From assembly GCA_023411225.1 (NCBI GenBank), contig JAEYPA010000063.1, positions 1-8,553 on the forward strand: 8,553 nucleotides of DNA, in the 5' to 3' direction. The first letter of the stretch is position 1, and every line of letters starts with the position of its first letter. The position numbers were made by a program, and so were the translations under genes. Shown here piece after piece: positions 1 to 6,629 of the stretch. Source of the DNA: Bacillota bacterium. Lineage in GTDB: Bacteria > Bacillota > Clostridia > Lachnospirales > Lachnospiraceae. Below the pieces are notes generated by a model that ran no database searches, was not told where the DNA came from, and was given only the letters and a program-made list of their open reading frames with translations.

Positions 1-731
1 GTATCATAGTGGCAGCTGCAGCTGGCTGTATCTGGTCACTTATCGTAGGTATGTTAAAGGTAAAACGGGGAATTCATGAGGTACTTTCTTTTATCATGTT
101 TAACTGGATTGCATTCTATCTATCCAACTATGTAGTAAACCTAGAGGCTATCCATAAAGCAGGTGGAGGAGAAGCAACTAAGGATATACTTCCTTCAGCT
201 AGAATTACGATGCCAGAATTCCTGACAAAATTCTTAGGTAATAAATCTGCAAACTGGGGCTTTATTATGGCAATTTTAGCAGGAATTATTATATGGATCA
301 TCATTGAGAAGACCACTCTTGGATATAAACTGAAAGCAGTTGGATTTAATAATAATGCAGCAAAGTTCGCTGGAATTAATTCAGATAAGTCAGTATTAAC
401 AGCACTTGGAATATCAGGAGCATTGGCAGGACTTGGCGGAGCAGTTCAATTGTTAGGAATGTCAGGTAGACTAAGTCAGTTTGCAGGACAGGAAGGCTTT
501 GGATTTGAAGGAATAACAGTTGCTTTAATTGCCGGTTCCAATCCGATAGGTTGTATCTTTGCTGGAATGTTCTACGGTGCTATGAAGTATGGTGGTTCAA
601 AGCTCACTATTGTAAAGGCTCCAGCAGAAGTTGTTGACATTATCATGGGTTGCATAATCTTGTTTATCGCAATCTCTCAAATATTTAGAGTTCTTTTCAA
701 GAAAATTGGAAAGAAAAAGGAGGTCAGATAA
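1..731 (+). CDS. Nucleoside ABC transporter permease, NupP/YufP type (5' truncated by window edge)
   Basis: This is an inner-membrane permease of a BmpA-type ABC importer, which normally takes up purine and pyrimidine nucleosides with a lipoprotein binding protein, an ATPase and a second permease. The reading frame is open to the window edge (first whole codon at base 3), so the GTG at base 9 is not the start. About 240 C-terminal residues are visible; family members are around 350, so roughly a third is missing. The visible part has several hydrophobic segments and the family landmark around bases 333-440: a KAVGFN...AAKFAGI loop (the cytoplasmic loop that contacts the ATPase) followed by SGALAGLGGA. 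A later segment carries GFEGITVALIAGSNPIG, typical of this family. The stop TAA directly abuts the ATG of the second permease, whose GGAGGT ribosome binding site lies inside this gene's end. The nucleoside substrate is inferred from the cdd/deoC/deoB/add neighbours. Confidence 0.9.
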   Translation, partial: IIVAAAAGCIWSLIVGMLKVKRGIHEVLSFIMFNWIAFYLSNYVVNLEAIHKAGGGEATKDILPSARITMPEFLTKFLGNKSANWGFIMAILAGIIIWIIIEKTTLGYKLKAVGFNNNAAKFAGINSDKSVLTALGISGALAGLGGAVQLLGMSGRLSQFAGQEGFGFEGITVALIAGSNPIGCIFAGMFYGAMKYGGSKLTIVKAPAEVVDIIMGCIILFIAISQIFRVLFKKIGKKKEVR

Positions 732-1667
732 ATGGACGTTCTCATTAAGAATCTTGGATTATTAATTAACGCAACTCTGATTGCAACTCCTCCACTTTTG
801 CTTGCCGCATTAGGCTCATGCTTCTCAGAACGAAGTGGTGTTGTCAATATTGGTATTGAAGGTATGATGACCATAGGTGCATTTACAGGAGCAGTAGTAG
901 GGTTATTGACAGGAAATGGATGGTTAGCATTTTTATGTGGAGGCCTAGCGGGAGCAGTGTTTGGTGTGATTCATGCCATCGCATGTATCTCCTTTCATGC
1001 CGATCAGACGATTGCCGGAACAGCAATTAATTTCTTAGGGCCTGGTCTTGCTATCTTTTTATGCAAGGCTATGTTTAATAATTCTTCCGACACCCCAGCT
1101 ATGGATGCATCTTCAAAACTCCCAAAACTTTTTCAAGGTGTTTTTCCAACAGGTTCCTTTTGGAGTAATGTATTGAATGTATATTCAGTAGCATACTTAG
1201 TATTCATCTTTGCATTTATATGTTGGTTTATATTCTATAAGACTAGATTTGGTGCTCACTTAAGAGCCGTAGGAGAACATCCAAAGGCTTGTGAATCTCT
1301 AGGTATTAATGTATATCGTGTACGTTATATCTGTGTAATCTGTTCTGGATTTTTAGCAGGACTTGGTGGAGCATTTGTAACGTTAGCAACTATTAATCAG
1401 TTTAGACCGAATGTTATTGTGGGTCAGGGCTTCATTGCCATTGCAGCCGTTATTTTCGGTAAATTCTCTCCACAAGGAGCAATAAAGGCTTGTCTGCTTT
1501 TCGGTCTTTGCTCAGGAATTAAGACACTTGCAGGTATGAGTAATTCAGTCTCTCCAAACCTGATATCAATGATTCCTTATATTGTTACTATTCTTGCACT
1601 GGTATTGTTTGTTGGAAAGGCCAATGCTCCTGCTGCCAATGGAAAGCCATTTATAAAGTCTAGATAA
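732..1667 (+). CDS. Nucleoside ABC transporter permease, NupQ/YufQ type
   Basis: This is the second permease of the nucleoside ABC importer and forms a heterodimeric membrane channel with the preceding gene product. The 311-residue length is normal for the family. Landmarks are ERSGVVNIGIEG at residues 33-44, which is highly characteristic of this subfamily, a RAVGEHPKACESLGI loop at 178-192 that should contact the ATPase, SGFLAGLGGA at 205-214, and a VGQGFIAIAAVIFGKFSPQGA block near 230-250. The rest is mostly hydrophobic helices. The ATG at 732 follows the upstream TAA with no gap and has GGAGGT at 719-724, so the two permeases are probably made in fixed proportion by translational coupling. 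Cytidine deaminase starts 15 nt downstream. The ATPase and BmpA-like binding protein are not in the window and are expected upstream. Function as a transporter is secure; the exact nucleoside range cannot be read from sequence. Confidence 0.92.
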   Translation: MDVLIKNLGLLINATLIATPPLLLAALGSCFSERSGVVNIGIEGMMTIGAFTGAVVGLLTGNGWLAFLCGGLAGAVFGVIHAIACISFHADQTIAGTAINFLGPGLAIFLCKAMFNNSSDTPAMDASSKLPKLFQGVFPTGSFWSNVLNVYSVAYLVFIFAFICWFIFYKTRFGAHLRAVGEHPKACESLGINVYRVRYICVICSGFLAGLGGAFVTLATINQFRPNVIVGQGFIAIAAVIFGKFSPQGAIKACLLFGLCSGIKTLAGMSNSVSPNLISMIPYIVTILALVLFVGKANAPAANGKPFIKSR

Positions 1668-1682
1668 GGGAGATGAAGTAAG

Positions 1683-2102
1683 ATGGAGAATTATGAGCTT
1701 GTTAAGGCTGCGTTAGAGGCTAGAAATATGGCTTATGCACCTTATTCGAATTTCTATGTTGGGGCAGCTCTTTTAACAGAAGAAGGAAAAGTTTATCTAG
1801 GCAGTAATATAGAAAATGCTGGACAGACCGCAAGTAACTGTGCAGAACGGACGGCATTCTTTAAGGCAGTCAGTGAAGGAGAACGTAACTTTCATGCAAT
1901 TGCTATAGTAGGTGGAGCCAAGGATGCAAAGGAACTAGACTACTGTGCACCCTGTGGAGTCTGTAGACAGGTAATGATGGAATTCTGTGACTATGACAAC
2001 TTTCAGATCATTTTGGCAAAAAGTCAAAAGGAAATGAAGGTATTCACTTTAAAAGAGTTGTTACCTATGGGATTTGGGCCAAAAGACTTACAAAGTAAAT
2101 AA
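1683..2102 (+). CDS. cdd: Cytidine deaminase
   Basis: The product hydrolytically deaminates cytidine and 2'-deoxycytidine to uridine and deoxyuridine, releasing ammonia, in the cytoplasm. At 139 residues it belongs to the short, homotetrameric zinc class. The substrate-binding NIENAG motif is at 42-47. The zinc site is C53-A-E55 plus the P90-C91-x-x-C94 motif, so the metal ligands are C53, C91 and C94 and E55 is the proton shuttle; all are intact. The start has a GGGAG ribosome binding site about 10 nt upstream, and the gene sits 15 nt after the permease. In this operon it acts on nucleosides brought in by the transporter, and uridine products would go on to a phosphorylase not seen in the window. 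The ammonia it makes is notable because an ammonium transporter operon lies 4.5 kb downstream. Confidence 0.96.
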   Translation: MENYELVKAALEARNMAYAPYSNFYVGAALLTEEGKVYLGSNIENAGQTASNCAERTAFFKAVSEGERNFHAIAIVGGAKDAKELDYCAPCGVCRQVMMEFCDYDNFQIILAKSQKEMKVFTLKELLPMGFGPKDLQSK

Positions 2103-2130
2103 TGAATGTCAGGAAATCGAAAGAATAGAA

Positions 2131-2136
2131 AGAGGA
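2131..2136 (+). promoter_or_regulatory. Ribosome binding site that sets the deoC start
   Basis: AGAGGA lies 8 nt before the ATG at 2145. The earlier in-frame ATG at 2106 has no purine-rich site before it and would add a lysine/arginine-rich 13-residue tail foreign to DeoC. Confidence 0.7.
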
Positions 2137-2144
2137 AGAAACCA

Positions 2145-2804
2145 ATGGATATGATTAAAATATTAAAAACTGTAGATCACACGATATTATCACAAACAAG
2201 CACTTTAAAAGAGGTGGAAGCTCTTTGTGATGATGCCATAAAGTACAACACAGCATCGGTTTGCATACCCCCTTGCCATGTAAAAAAAGCAAAGGAATAT
2301 GTGGGAGATCGTATGAAGGTGTGTACGGTGATTGGTTTTCCGAATGGATACAATACTACAGCGGTCAAAGTATATGAGACAAAAGATGCTGTAGAAAATG
2401 GTGCAGACGAAATTGATATGGTTATTAATTTAGGAAAGCTTAAAGAAAAAGAATATGATTATGTTTTAAATGAAATAATAGAGATTAAGAAAGCTTGTCA
2501 GGGCAAACTTTTGAAGGTTATTATTGAAACTTGTCTTCTTTCAGAAGAAGAGAAGATAAAAATGTGTGAATTAGTGACAGAATCTGGCGCTGAATATATT
2601 AAGACTTCAACCGGATTTTCTGTGGCTGGTGCCACTTTTGATGATATTAAACTGTTTAAAAAGTATGTTGGTCCAGAGGTAAAAATCAAAGCAGCAGGTG
2701 GAATTTCAAGTGTTAGCGATGCAGAGACGTTTTTGGAAATCGGTGCAGATAGATTGGGTACCAGTCGTATCGTTAAGATTGCAAAAGAGCTGGAGAACAT
2801 ATAA
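2145..2804 (+). CDS. deoC: Deoxyribose-phosphate aldolase
   Basis: The product cleaves 2-deoxyribose-5-phosphate to acetaldehyde and glyceraldehyde-3-phosphate, the last step that feeds deoxynucleoside sugar into glycolysis. From the chosen ATG it has 219 residues, normal for bacterial class I DeoC. The Schiff-base lysine is K153 in the YIKTSTGF motif; the second active-site lysine is K182 in KIKAAGGI, and the acidic residue is D91 in DEIDMVIN. The N-terminal TVDHTIL motif near residue 9 is also typical. A start at 2106 is possible but lacks a ribosome binding site. The 42-nt gap after cdd is the largest in the operon and holds no hairpin that I can see. Its substrate is made by phosphopentomutase, encoded next. 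Deamination, sugar-phosphate isomerisation and aldol cleavage are thus adjacent. Confidence 0.96.
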   Translation: MDMIKILKTVDHTILSQTSTLKEVEALCDDAIKYNTASVCIPPCHVKKAKEYVGDRMKVCTVIGFPNGYNTTAVKVYETKDAVENGADEIDMVINLGKLKEKEYDYVLNEIIEIKKACQGKLLKVIIETCLLSEEEKIKMCELVTESGAEYIKTSTGFSVAGATFDDIKLFKKYVGPEVKIKAAGGISSVSDAETFLEIGADRLGTSRIVKIAKELENI

Positions 2805-2828
2805 GCACTATAGAGAGGAGCTTATAGG

Positions 2829-4022
2829 ATGAAATATAGATTTAACCGAGTATTTACCATAGTACTGGATTCTTTAGGAATAGGAGCCATGGAGGATGCA
2901 AGGCAATTTAATGATGTAGGGGCAGATACCTTAGGTCACATTGTAGATAGTGTAGAGACACTCCATATACCTAACCTGCAGAAACTGGGACTGGCTAACC
3001 TAAAATCTCTAAAAAAGATTCCTCCAGTAGAACAACCTCTTGGCTATTATACACCTATGAATGAGAAAAGTAATGGTAAGGATACTATGACTGGACACTG
3101 GGAGTTCATGGGGATTCATACAAAGAAACCTTTTATTACTTTTACGGATACAGGGTTTCCGAAGGAGCTCATTGAGGAACTGGAAAAGCGCTTTGGAAGA
3201 AAGATTATTGGAAATAAGTCAGCCAGTGGTACAGACATTTTAAATGAGCTAGCAGAAGAAGAAATTAAAACAGGTGCAGTTATTGTGTATACCTCTGCAG
3301 ATTCTGTTCTTCAGATTTGTGGAAATGAAGAGACCATGGGTTTAGATACTCTTTATCGTTACTGTGAAATCGCAAGAGAATTGACCATGGAGGATAAATG
3401 GCGTGTAGGAAGGGTAATCGCAAGACCATATATCGGCAAGAAAAAAGGTGAATTTGTGAGAACCAGCAATCGTCATGACTATGCATTAAAGCCTACAGGA
3501 AAGACTGCCTTAGATGCTCTTAAGGAGTCAGGTCTGGATGTGATTTCAGTTGGGAAAATCAATGATATTTTTGTGGGCGAAGGAATAACAGAGAGTCATC
3601 ATTCCAATAGTTCAGTTCATGGCATGGAACAAACCATAGAGATTGCCAAAAAAGAATTTACTGGTTTGTGCTTTGTTAATTTGGTCGACTTTGATGCTCT
3701 TTGGGGGCATAGAAGAAACCCAGCTGGCTATGGAGCGGAAATTGAGAGATTTGATGTAAAGCTTGGGGAATTCTTACCTTGCATGAAGGAAGACGACCTG
3801 CTTATTATTACAGCGGATCATGGAAATGATCCAACTTATACCGGTACGGATCACACCAGGGAAAAAGTTCCCTTCCTGGCATACTCCCCATCCTTTACCG
3901 GTCATGGCAGATTAAAGGAAACGGATACCTTTGCAGTAGTTGGTGCAACAATTGCTGATAATTTTCAGGTTAATATGCCTGACGGAACCATAGGATATTC
4001 GCTTTTAGGAGATTTGAAATAG
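2829..4022 (+). CDS. deoB: Phosphopentomutase
   Basis: The product interconverts ribose-1-phosphate or deoxyribose-1-phosphate with the 5-phosphates, linking nucleoside phosphorylase products to DeoC and the pentose phosphate pathway. It is a cytoplasmic di-manganese enzyme of the alkaline phosphatase superfamily. The 397-residue length fits the prokaryotic DeoB family (Bacillus enzymes about 394). By alignment from memory with the Bacillus cereus enzyme, the phosphorylated threonine is T86 in GKDTMTGHWE, and metal ligands are D14 (VLDSLGIG), D289 and H294 (NLVDFDALWGH), D330-H331 (ITADHGND) and H342 (GTDHTRE). All are present, so the enzyme should be active. An AGAGGAG site at 2814-2820 lies 8 nt before the ATG. 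The gap from deoC is 24 nt and to the next gene 6 nt. Confidence 0.97.
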   Translation: MKYRFNRVFTIVLDSLGIGAMEDARQFNDVGADTLGHIVDSVETLHIPNLQKLGLANLKSLKKIPPVEQPLGYYTPMNEKSNGKDTMTGHWEFMGIHTKKPFITFTDTGFPKELIEELEKRFGRKIIGNKSASGTDILNELAEEEIKTGAVIVYTSADSVLQICGNEETMGLDTLYRYCEIARELTMEDKWRVGRVIARPYIGKKKGEFVRTSNRHDYALKPTGKTALDALKESGLDVISVGKINDIFVGEGITESHHSNSSVHGMEQTIEIAKKEFTGLCFVNLVDFDALWGHRRNPAGYGAEIERFDVKLGEFLPCMKEDDLLIITADHGNDPTYTGTDHTREKVPFLAYSPSFTGHGRLKETDTFAVVGATIADNFQVNMPDGTIGYSLLGDLK

Positions 4023-4028
4023 GGTTTC

Positions 4029-4667
4029 ATGAAGAAGATTTCCTATAAGAATATTCTAGCTGCTATCATGGGTGTTTTTCTAATCGGCATGGGAGTAGCT
4101 TTTAATAATAGTGCCGGAATTGGAAATGACCCTATAGGGTTGTTGTACGATGGAATCAGAAGTATAGCAGGATTGGATGCTAAGGAACTTGGGATGGTAT
4201 CAAATATATTTAATATTTGCCTGATTATTCTTTTATTATTTCTGGCAAGGAGATATATCAATATTGGGACTATAATCTATGTCCTTCCCTATGGGACTTT
4301 TGTTAGTATTGGTACCTTCCTCTATCGATACATTTTTTCCTTAGATATACTGGAAGTTAGGATTATAGCAAGTGTAGTAGGATGTCTATTCATATATCTT
4401 GGTGTTGCTATATGCATCACCATAGATATAGGAGTAGACCCTTTAACTGGAATTGTACTATTTTTTAAGGATTTAACAGGAAAAGAATACCGTATAGTAA
4501 AGATTATGTTTGATTTAACAATGATTCTCCTAGGTTCAATACTTGGGGGCAAATTCGGAGTGGTAACACTTGTAACAGCTTTTACTGCAGGACCGTTAAT
4601 ACAGTTCTTTTCCAAACAGCTAAAGAAACTAGATTTTTTTATTACAGGAGGAGAAGTTGGAGAGTAA
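4029..4667 (+). CDS. YczE/YitT-like integral membrane protein, function unknown
   Basis: This is a 212-residue, strongly hydrophobic protein with about five or six predicted membrane helices and no signal peptide or soluble domain. It resembles the YczE/YyaS-type membrane proteins, whose biochemical role is not established. A signature occurs twice: AGIGNDPIGLL at 29-39 and IDIGVDPLTGI at 132-142. Both have a G-x-D-P core just after a hydrophobic helix, suggesting an internal duplication as in many small transporters. It starts 6 nt after deoB with only a weak AGGG close to the ATG, so it may depend on translational coupling, and its end overlaps the add start by 11 nt. That packing implies co-expression with nucleoside salvage. 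A role in moving a nucleoside, base or degradation product across the membrane is my inference. The family assignment is from memory of motif and length, not a search. Confidence 0.75.
   Translation: MKKISYKNILAAIMGVFLIGMGVAFNNSAGIGNDPIGLLYDGIRSIAGLDAKELGMVSNIFNICLIILLLFLARRYINIGTIIYVLPYGTFVSIGTFLYRYIFSLDILEVRIIASVVGCLFIYLGVAICITIDIGVDPLTGIVLFFKDLTGKEYRIVKIMFDLTMILLGSILGGKFGVVTLVTAFTAGPLIQFFSKQLKKLDFFITGGEVGE
4646..4651 (+). promoter_or_regulatory. Ribosome binding site supporting the TTG start of add
   Basis: AGGAGG, continuing as AGGAGGAG to 4653, lies inside the end of the preceding gene, 5 nt before TTG at 4657. The alternative ATG at 4678 has only a weak AAGG before it and would be 26 nt from this strong site. 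Confidence 0.65.
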
Positions 4668-5649
4668 ATTAAGGAATATGCCTAAAATTGACCTTCACTG
4701 CCACCTAGATGGCTCAGTCAAAGCTTCAGTAATTAGGGAGCTTGCTAAAGAATTCAACGAAGAATTTTCAGAAAGTGAGCTAGAAAAACGACTTCAAGTC
4801 AACAAAGACTGTCATAGTCTTGCAGATTATTTGACATGCTTTGAATTGCCCATCAAGTATCTTCAGACAGAGAAGGGACTGGAAAAAGCAGCCTTTGCCT
4901 TAGCAATGGATGCAGCCTCGGAAAATGTGAAGTATCTGGAGGTTCGATTTGCTCCCTCATTCCTAACAGCCAAAGGACTTACCACACAAAAGATTATATG
5001 TAGTGTACAAAAAGGATTAGAGAAGGCACAAAAAAAGGTGGATATCCAAACAGGGATCATAGTATGTGGAATGAGAAATCTTCCAATGGAAGTAAACCTT
5101 AAGATGCTTAAGGAATCCATGGAATTATATAAGTGTGGAGTAGTCGCCTGTGATTTGGCAGGAGATGAAATGGCTTATCCCACTGCACTATTTTCTGAGT
5201 TCTTTTTGTCTGCTAAGAAATATGGAATTCCTTTTACGATTCATTCTGGTGAATGTGGAAGTAGAGAAAATATTAAAACTGCCATAGAGCTGGGAGCCAA
5301 GAGATTAGGACATGGAATTGCTATGGCTGGCGATTCATATTTAATGAAGCTTTGTGCAAAAAAGAACATAGGTGTAGAATTATGTCCTACCAGTAATTTT
5401 CAAACAAAGGCCATAAGGAGTTGGGTAGAGTACCCATTACCTACATTTATACAAGCTGGTATTCCGATATCTATTAATACAGATAATCGTACGGTAAGTA
5501 ATACAGACAGTACGAAAGAATTCATACATATTATGGAACATTTAAGAGTATCGGATGATGATTTGAAACAGATATATACATGGTCAATCGAAATGAGTTT
5601 TACAGATGTTGGATGCAAAGATCAGTTAGTGAAGAAATGGAGTTTGTAA
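4657..5649 (+). CDS. add: Adenosine deaminase
   Basis: The product deaminates adenosine and deoxyadenosine to inosine and deoxyinosine, releasing ammonia; it is a cytoplasmic zinc enzyme of the amidohydrolase (TIM-barrel) superfamily. Length is 330 residues from the TTG start, as usual. Zinc and catalytic residues are visible: H14 and H16 in DLHCHLDG, H196 and E199 in FTIHSGE, H219 in RLGHG, and D276 in INTDNRTVS. The ELCPTSN motif at 241-247 is also typical. Mammalian enzymes have Asp-Asp at 276-277 where this has D-N; I recall D-N-R as common in bacterial family members, so I do not read it as damage. The TTG start overlaps the upstream stop by 11 nt and is preferred for its strong ribosome binding site; an ATG start at 4678 would remove seven residues and leave the first motif intact. 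The regulator gene starts within its stop codon. Confidence 0.94.
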   Translation: MESKLRNMPKIDLHCHLDGSVKASVIRELAKEFNEEFSESELEKRLQVNKDCHSLADYLTCFELPIKYLQTEKGLEKAAFALAMDAASENVKYLEVRFAPSFLTAKGLTTQKIICSVQKGLEKAQKKVDIQTGIIVCGMRNLPMEVNLKMLKESMELYKCGVVACDLAGDEMAYPTALFSEFFLSAKKYGIPFTIHSGECGSRENIKTAIELGAKRLGHGIAMAGDSYLMKLCAKKNIGVELCPTSNFQTKAIRSWVEYPLPTFIQAGIPISINTDNRTVSNTDSTKEFIHIMEHLRVSDDDLKQIYTWSIEMSFTDVGCKDQLVKKWSL

Positions 5650-5651
5650 TG
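5639..5651 (+). promoter_or_regulatory. Ribosome binding site and TAATG coupling of the regulator to add
   Basis: GGAG at 5639-5642 lies 6 nt before ATG 5649, and the add stop (TAA 5647-5649) shares its last A with that ATG. This arrangement favours 5649 over the earlier in-frame ATGs at 5580 and 5637, and suggests termination-reinitiation coupling. Confidence 0.65.
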
Positions 5652-6380
5652 ACAGCAGAAGAAAATATAAACCGAATCATGGAGCTACAAAAATCACTAA
5701 ATATAAGCCAATGCAAATATCTAAATCAATACTTAAACAATGCTCCACGATGGATCTTAGAGGTAATGCAGGTAGTACATAAAGATAAGAATACTGTTTT
5801 TATTGAAGAGAATGCCGCAGCAGATAATGTTTATATTCTGGCAAAGGGAGTAGTCAGAGCCCTTGATTACAGAATTCAGGGAGTTGCCTATGACTATATG
5901 TGGTTTCATTCCGTAAAGGTCTTTGGTGCCATGGAGATGTTATTTAATCTAGCTACTTATATGACTACTCTTAAGACAGTGACACCTTGCACCATGCTAG
6001 TAATTTCTAGGTCAAATTATGAGAAATGGATCTGGGAGGATAAGAATGCTCTTCGTATGGAGATGGAATCGATAGGAAGCTATATGCTAGAGCAGAATAG
6101 GAAAGACCGTATATTTCTATTTTTACAGGGCATGGACCGCATTCTCTTTATTTTCATAAAAAACTATGAACAGAACAATTCAGAAGGTAACTTTATCTTA
6201 TATATGAGACGGCAAGAATTAGCGGAGATTAGTGGCTTAAGCGTTAAGACTGTAAACCGTTCTGTCAAGAAGATGGAAGAGAATGGGTTTATTAAACGGG
6301 ATGGCCATAAGATTGTTATAACTGAAGAGCAATACAATCAAATGAAAGACTATCTTGATGTTATTGTACATCGGTATTAA
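5649..6380 (+). CDS. Crp/Fnr-family transcriptional regulator
   Basis: From the ATG at 5649 the protein has 243 residues, normal for the family. The N-terminal part (about 30-150) is a cyclic-nucleotide-binding-type beta-roll followed by a dimerisation helix. The C-terminal part has a Crp-type winged helix-turn-helix at about 187-215 (RRQELAEISGLSVKTVNRSVKKMEENGFI region), so DNA binding is likely. Two things are missing. There is no N-terminal cysteine cluster as in Fnr, and the phosphate-binding-cassette region (FGAMEMLFNLATYMTT, 92-107) lacks the Arg-Ser/Thr of cAMP-binding Crp. The ligand is therefore unknown. It is translationally coupled to add and is the last gene of the nucleoside operon, suggesting a local regulator of that operon; it also sits just upstream of the amtB leader. 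Both targets are inference. In-frame starts at 5580 and 5637 would extend it by 23 or 4 residues. Confidence 0.85.
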   Translation: MTAEENINRIMELQKSLNISQCKYLNQYLNNAPRWILEVMQVVHKDKNTVFIEENAAADNVYILAKGVVRALDYRIQGVAYDYMWFHSVKVFGAMEMLFNLATYMTTLKTVTPCTMLVISRSNYEKWIWEDKNALRMEMESIGSYMLEQNRKDRIFLFLQGMDRILFIFIKNYEQNNSEGNFILYMRRQELAEISGLSVKTVNRSVKKMEENGFIKRDGHKIVITEEQYNQMKDYLDVIVHRY

Positions 6381-6571
6381 TGATGTTAAATATTGGAAGT
6401 ATAAATTATGAACAGTAAATAATATAAATATTAAAACATTAATTTTGTGGATTAATTAAGAGAAATGTAATAAATACCTTAATTATATTAAATATAGAAA
6501 AATCGGTTGCAAAACAGATTCATCTATCATAAACTACCAATGACGAATCCATTATATATGGATTAGAATAA

Positions 6572-6585
6572 ATGCAAAGGTGCAT
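6572..6585 (+). promoter_or_regulatory. Possible antiterminator hairpin overlapping the amtB leader terminator
   Basis: ATGC (6572-6575) can pair with GCAT (6582-6585) around a six-base loop AAAGGT, or as a 5-bp stem with loop AAGG. It uses bases of the terminator's 5' arm (6576-6589), so the two cannot form together. A six-base loop with A at position 1 and G at position 4 is the known recognition feature of ANTAR-domain antiterminators. The stem is short and I find no matching partner hairpin upstream, so this remains a weak call. Confidence 0.3.
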
Positions 6586-6609
6586 AGGCATAGCTTATGC
6601 ACCTTTTTT
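6576..6609 (+). terminator. Rho-independent terminator in the amtB leader
   Basis: A 14-bp stem (6576-6589 with 6593-6606, one G-T pair) closes a 3-nt ATA loop. The core AAAGGTGCATA/TATGCACCTTT is perfect. A run of six T (6604-6609) follows, then ATTTT. The amtB ribosome binding site begins at 6616, so there is no room for a promoter between terminator and gene. It may also end transcripts from the nucleoside operon. Confidence 0.85.
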
Positions 6610-6615
6610 ATTTTG

Positions 6616-6622
6616 AAAGGAG
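6616..6622 (+). promoter_or_regulatory. Ribosome binding site of amtB
   Basis: AAAGGAG lies 7 nt before ATG 6630. It fixes the start there rather than at the in-frame ATG at 6597, which lies within the terminator's 3' arm. Confidence 0.8.
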
Positions 6623-6629
6623 AAGATAT

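Larger units (their letters stand above)
6381..6629 (+). promoter_or_regulatory. Non-coding AT-rich leader of amtB
   Basis: This 249-nt gap has no plausible gene. Three structures can be drawn. An AT-only-like 8-bp repeat pairs 6453-6460 with 6478-6485. A 7-bp hairpin, AATCCAT/ATGGATT, pairs 6546-6552 with 6558-6564 around a TATAT loop. The terminator at 6576-6609 follows. A weak promoter candidate is TTGCAA (6507-6512), a 17-nt spacer and TAAACT (6530-6535), each 4 of 6 to consensus; it would start a transcript near 6542, just before the 7-bp hairpin. I do not see a sigma-54 site. No terminator-like hairpin lies directly after the regulator stop at 6380. Confidence 0.5.

Noticed and set aside
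9..11. GTG at base 9 as start of the first permease
   Set aside because: The frame is open to the window edge and the protein lacks the family's N-terminal third, so the gene is truncated.
2106..2144. Earlier ATG start for deoC, adding 13 residues
   Set aside because: No ribosome binding site precedes it and the extra residues are a basic tail unlike DeoC; AGAGGA correctly spaces the ATG at 2145.
2498..2800. Antisense open frame of 100 codons opposite deoC
   Set aside because: It is a shadow of the deoC coding sequence, with no recognisable motif; the same holds for the antisense frame at 4322-4615.
5484..5489. Asp-Asn in add where mammalian enzymes have Asp-Asp, as a sign of inactivity
   Set aside because: The zinc-binding aspartate is kept and D-N-R is, as I recall, common in bacterial adenosine deaminases; all other catalytic residues are intact.
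5580..5648. Earlier starts for the Crp/Fnr regulator at 5580 and 5637
   Set aside because: The 5580 start overlaps add by 70 nt and neither has a good ribosome binding site; 5649 has GGAG and a TAATG junction.
6453..6485. 8-bp inverted repeat TAATTAAG/CTTAATTA as an operator
   Set aside because: It is almost all A/T with a 17-nt spacer in a very AT-rich gap, so chance is a fair explanation; comparison with relatives would be needed.
6441..6490. Promoters such as TTGTGG-17-TAATAA or TATATT at 6484-6489
   Set aside because: Matches are poor in the -10 box, or lack a -35 at a usable distance, in DNA where such hits are frequent.
6597..6629. Earlier ATG for amtB at 6597
   Set aside because: It lies within the terminator stem and lacks a ribosome binding site, while AAAGGAG precedes 6630.
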